In this document: piece after piece, positions 62,951 through 64,000 of the stretch | Layout: the number at the start of each line of letters is the position of its first letter | How positions within the stretch are numbered: position 1 is the first letter of the stretch | Assembly: GCF_051192575.1 (NCBI RefSeq) | Contig: NZ_JBPJSQ010000001.1 | Location: 62,001-126,000 of the forward strand | Direction: 5' to 3' | DNA length: 64,000 nucleotides | DNA from: Aestuariimicrobium soli | Lineage (GTDB): Bacteria; Actinomycetota; Actinomycetes; Propionibacteriales; Propionibacteriaceae | Made by a program: the position numbers and the translations under genes | Notes under the pieces: model-generated | What the model was told of the DNA's origin: nothing | What the model saw: only the letters and a program-made list of their open reading frames with translations | Database searches by the model: none

Positions 62951-63886
62951 ATGCCCGACCAGGATTTTGACCTCGACCGCAGCATCACCGAGGCGTGGCA
63001 GCAGTTCACCGGCCGACTCTCCGAGGTGATCTCGGTGATCGCCGACGGTGAGCTGACCATCGGCACGCTCTCGTCGAGTGCCGACGCTGGCCCCTTCGTC
63101 CGGTACGCGGTGGCCGCCGATCGTCCCGACCAGGTGATCGCCGAGGCCGCCAGCAACGCCGAACTGGGGGAGGGGTTCCAGCTCGACGTCGCCCAACTCG
63201 AGGCGCTCGAGCAGTTGGGGTGGCAGCCGCCCAGCACCGAGGGCGAGCACCCCAGCCCGCACTTCACGATCGTGCGGCCTCAGGAGCAGTCCCTGGAACT
63301 GGCCGAGATCGGCGTGCGCACGCTGAGGGACGTCTACGGGGTGCAGCACCCGGTCTTCCTGGCCCCCGACCACCTCGCCGAGGTGTTGCAGGGAAGCGTT
63401 CCCACCGAGCAGTCGAGCCGGGCCCGCCGCAGCCCGTTCGACGACTCCGACCTGGTGGCGATCATTCCCCAGAGCCGCGACCACCTCGACGACCTGATCG
63501 GCGAGGAACTGCGGCAGATGTTCGGCCACGAGGCCATGCGTGACTCCGAGGGCGACTTCGCGATCCGCGTCGGCTCGACGATGGTGTTCATCCGGTCGAC
63601 CCCCGACGCCGAAGAGGTGCTGCTGTTCTCGGCCCTCGTGCACGAGGTCGCCGGCCGGTCGCGGGCCGTCGAGGTGCTCAACGATCTGAATGTCGAGGCC
63701 CGTCACGGTCGATTCGCGCTGCACCGCGACCGGGTCTTCGTGCAGGTCTCGATGCTGGCGCACCCGTTCGTGCCCGCCCATCTGCACCAGGCGTTGCGCA
63801 TGATCAGTCAGGTGGCCGACGGCATCGACGACGACTTGGCGGCCAAGCTGCACGGTCGCACCACCTTCCAGCCCGGCGTGGAGTGA
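62951..63886 (+). CDS. TY-Chap / YbjN-like protein
   Basis: 311 residues, soluble and acidic. N-terminal ~130 residues (DFDLDRSITEAWQQFTGRLSEVI ... QLDVAQLEALEQLGWQPP) match the actinobacterial TY-Chap type; the rest (AIRVGSTMVFIRSTPDAEEVLLFSALVHEVAGRSRAVEVLNDLN, then VSMLAHPFVPAHLHQALRMIS) is the YbjN/secretion-chaperone-like fold. AAAGGAGG before the ATG. Function unknown; protein-binding is inferred. Confidence 0.75.
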   Translation: MPDQDFDLDRSITEAWQQFTGRLSEVISVIADGELTIGTLSSSADAGPFVRYAVAADRPDQVIAEAASNAELGEGFQLDVAQLEALEQLGWQPPSTEGEHPSPHFTIVRPQEQSLELAEIGVRTLRDVYGVQHPVFLAPDHLAEVLQGSVPTEQSSRARRSPFDDSDLVAIIPQSRDHLDDLIGEELRQMFGHEAMRDSEGDFAIRVGSTMVFIRSTPDAEEVLLFSALVHEVAGRSRAVEVLNDLNVEARHGRFALHRDRVFVQVSMLAHPFVPAHLHQALRMISQVADGIDDDLAAKLHGRTTFQPGVE

Positions 63887-63893
63887 GGTCGGC

Positions 63894-64000
63894 ATGGACA
63901 ACGGCCACTTCGCGGTCATCGAGCCGGCCGAATGCCGCCTGCTATTGCGGGCGGCCGCCGTCGGCCGGTTGGGCTGGGTGATCGAGGGACGCGTGCAGAT
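63894..64000 (+). CDS. pyridoxamine 5'-phosphate oxidase-like flavin-binding protein, cut by window
   Basis: Only 35 codons visible. FAVIEPAECRLLLRAAAVGRLGWVIEGRVQ is the usual N-terminus of small FMN/F420-binding split-barrel proteins (Rv-type PNPOx-like). Starts 7 nt after the previous stop. Cofactor cannot be told from this part. Confidence 0.7.
   Translation, partial: MDNGHFAVIEPAECRLLLRAAAVGRLGWVIEGRVQ

Overview
The window is high-GC DNA, dense in genes, from an actinobacterium. Evidence is the classic actinobacterial gene order (ftsK, rimO, pgsA, cinA, clgR, DUF3046, recA, recX, miaB, miaA, dapF, hflX, lexA, nrdR), a coenzyme-B12-dependent ribonucleotide reductase, and many start codons lying 6-7 nt after a TANNNT -10 box, the pattern of leaderless mRNA. 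A Propionibacteriales member (Propionibacteriaceae-like) is my best guess from gene content; I cannot prove it from this stretch. I saw no rRNA, tRNA, CRISPR array or insertion sequence.

Layout. 1-5.4 kb: the end of an alpha-L-rhamnosidase, a ROK regulator and a secreted metallo-beta-lactamase-fold protein. 5.6-12.6 kb: an IclR regulator divergent from leuCD, then plsC, ddl, a DUF3515 lipoprotein with a stand-alone RAM-domain protein, and thiL. 12.7-15.3 kb: ftsK. 15.3-20 kb: four co-directional genes of unknown function in an A-B-A'-B' order, each with a cytoplasmic sigma-region-2-like domain, a twin-arginine-preceded membrane helix and an outer domain. 20-31.5 kb: rimO, pgsA, cinA, clgR, a DeoR regulator, lhr, DUF3046, a membrane acyltransferase-like protein, recA, recX. 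31.5-37.5 kb: a secreted sialidase, a GluABCD-type amino-acid importer and an aldose epimerase. 37.6-50.3 kb: miaB, an Rv0909-like small protein, miaA, dapF, hflX, a DinG-type helicase, lexA, a small SOS-type membrane protein, nrdR and nrdJ. 50.5-55.8 kb: accessory region with a DUF6308 gene, a large hairpin, an ABC-F protein with an apparent leader peptide, and a five-gene toxin module. 55.9-64 kb: a branched-chain amino-acid ABC importer (livKHMGF), a DedA-like protein, an AEC transporter, a YbjN/TY-Chap-like protein and the start of a flavin-binding protein.

The stretches most worth attention are (i) the sigma-like membrane-protein quartet between ftsK and rimO; (ii) the module at 53.0-55.8 kb, where type VII-like helical proteins precede an Ntox15 (HxxD nuclease) toxin and a GAD-like/DUF1851 immunity protein, the same toxin-immunity pairing known from Tde/Tdi of Proteobacterial type VI secretion; (iii) the ABC-F leader peptide and Shine-Dalgarno hairpin; and (iv) a regulatory network in intergenic DNA, where LexA-like boxes (recA, lexA, small membrane protein), perfect TTGTCCACA DnaA-type boxes (recA, dinG, nrdR-nrdJ) and an NrdR box gather in front of replication and repair genes. 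No gap between genes exceeds 300 bases.
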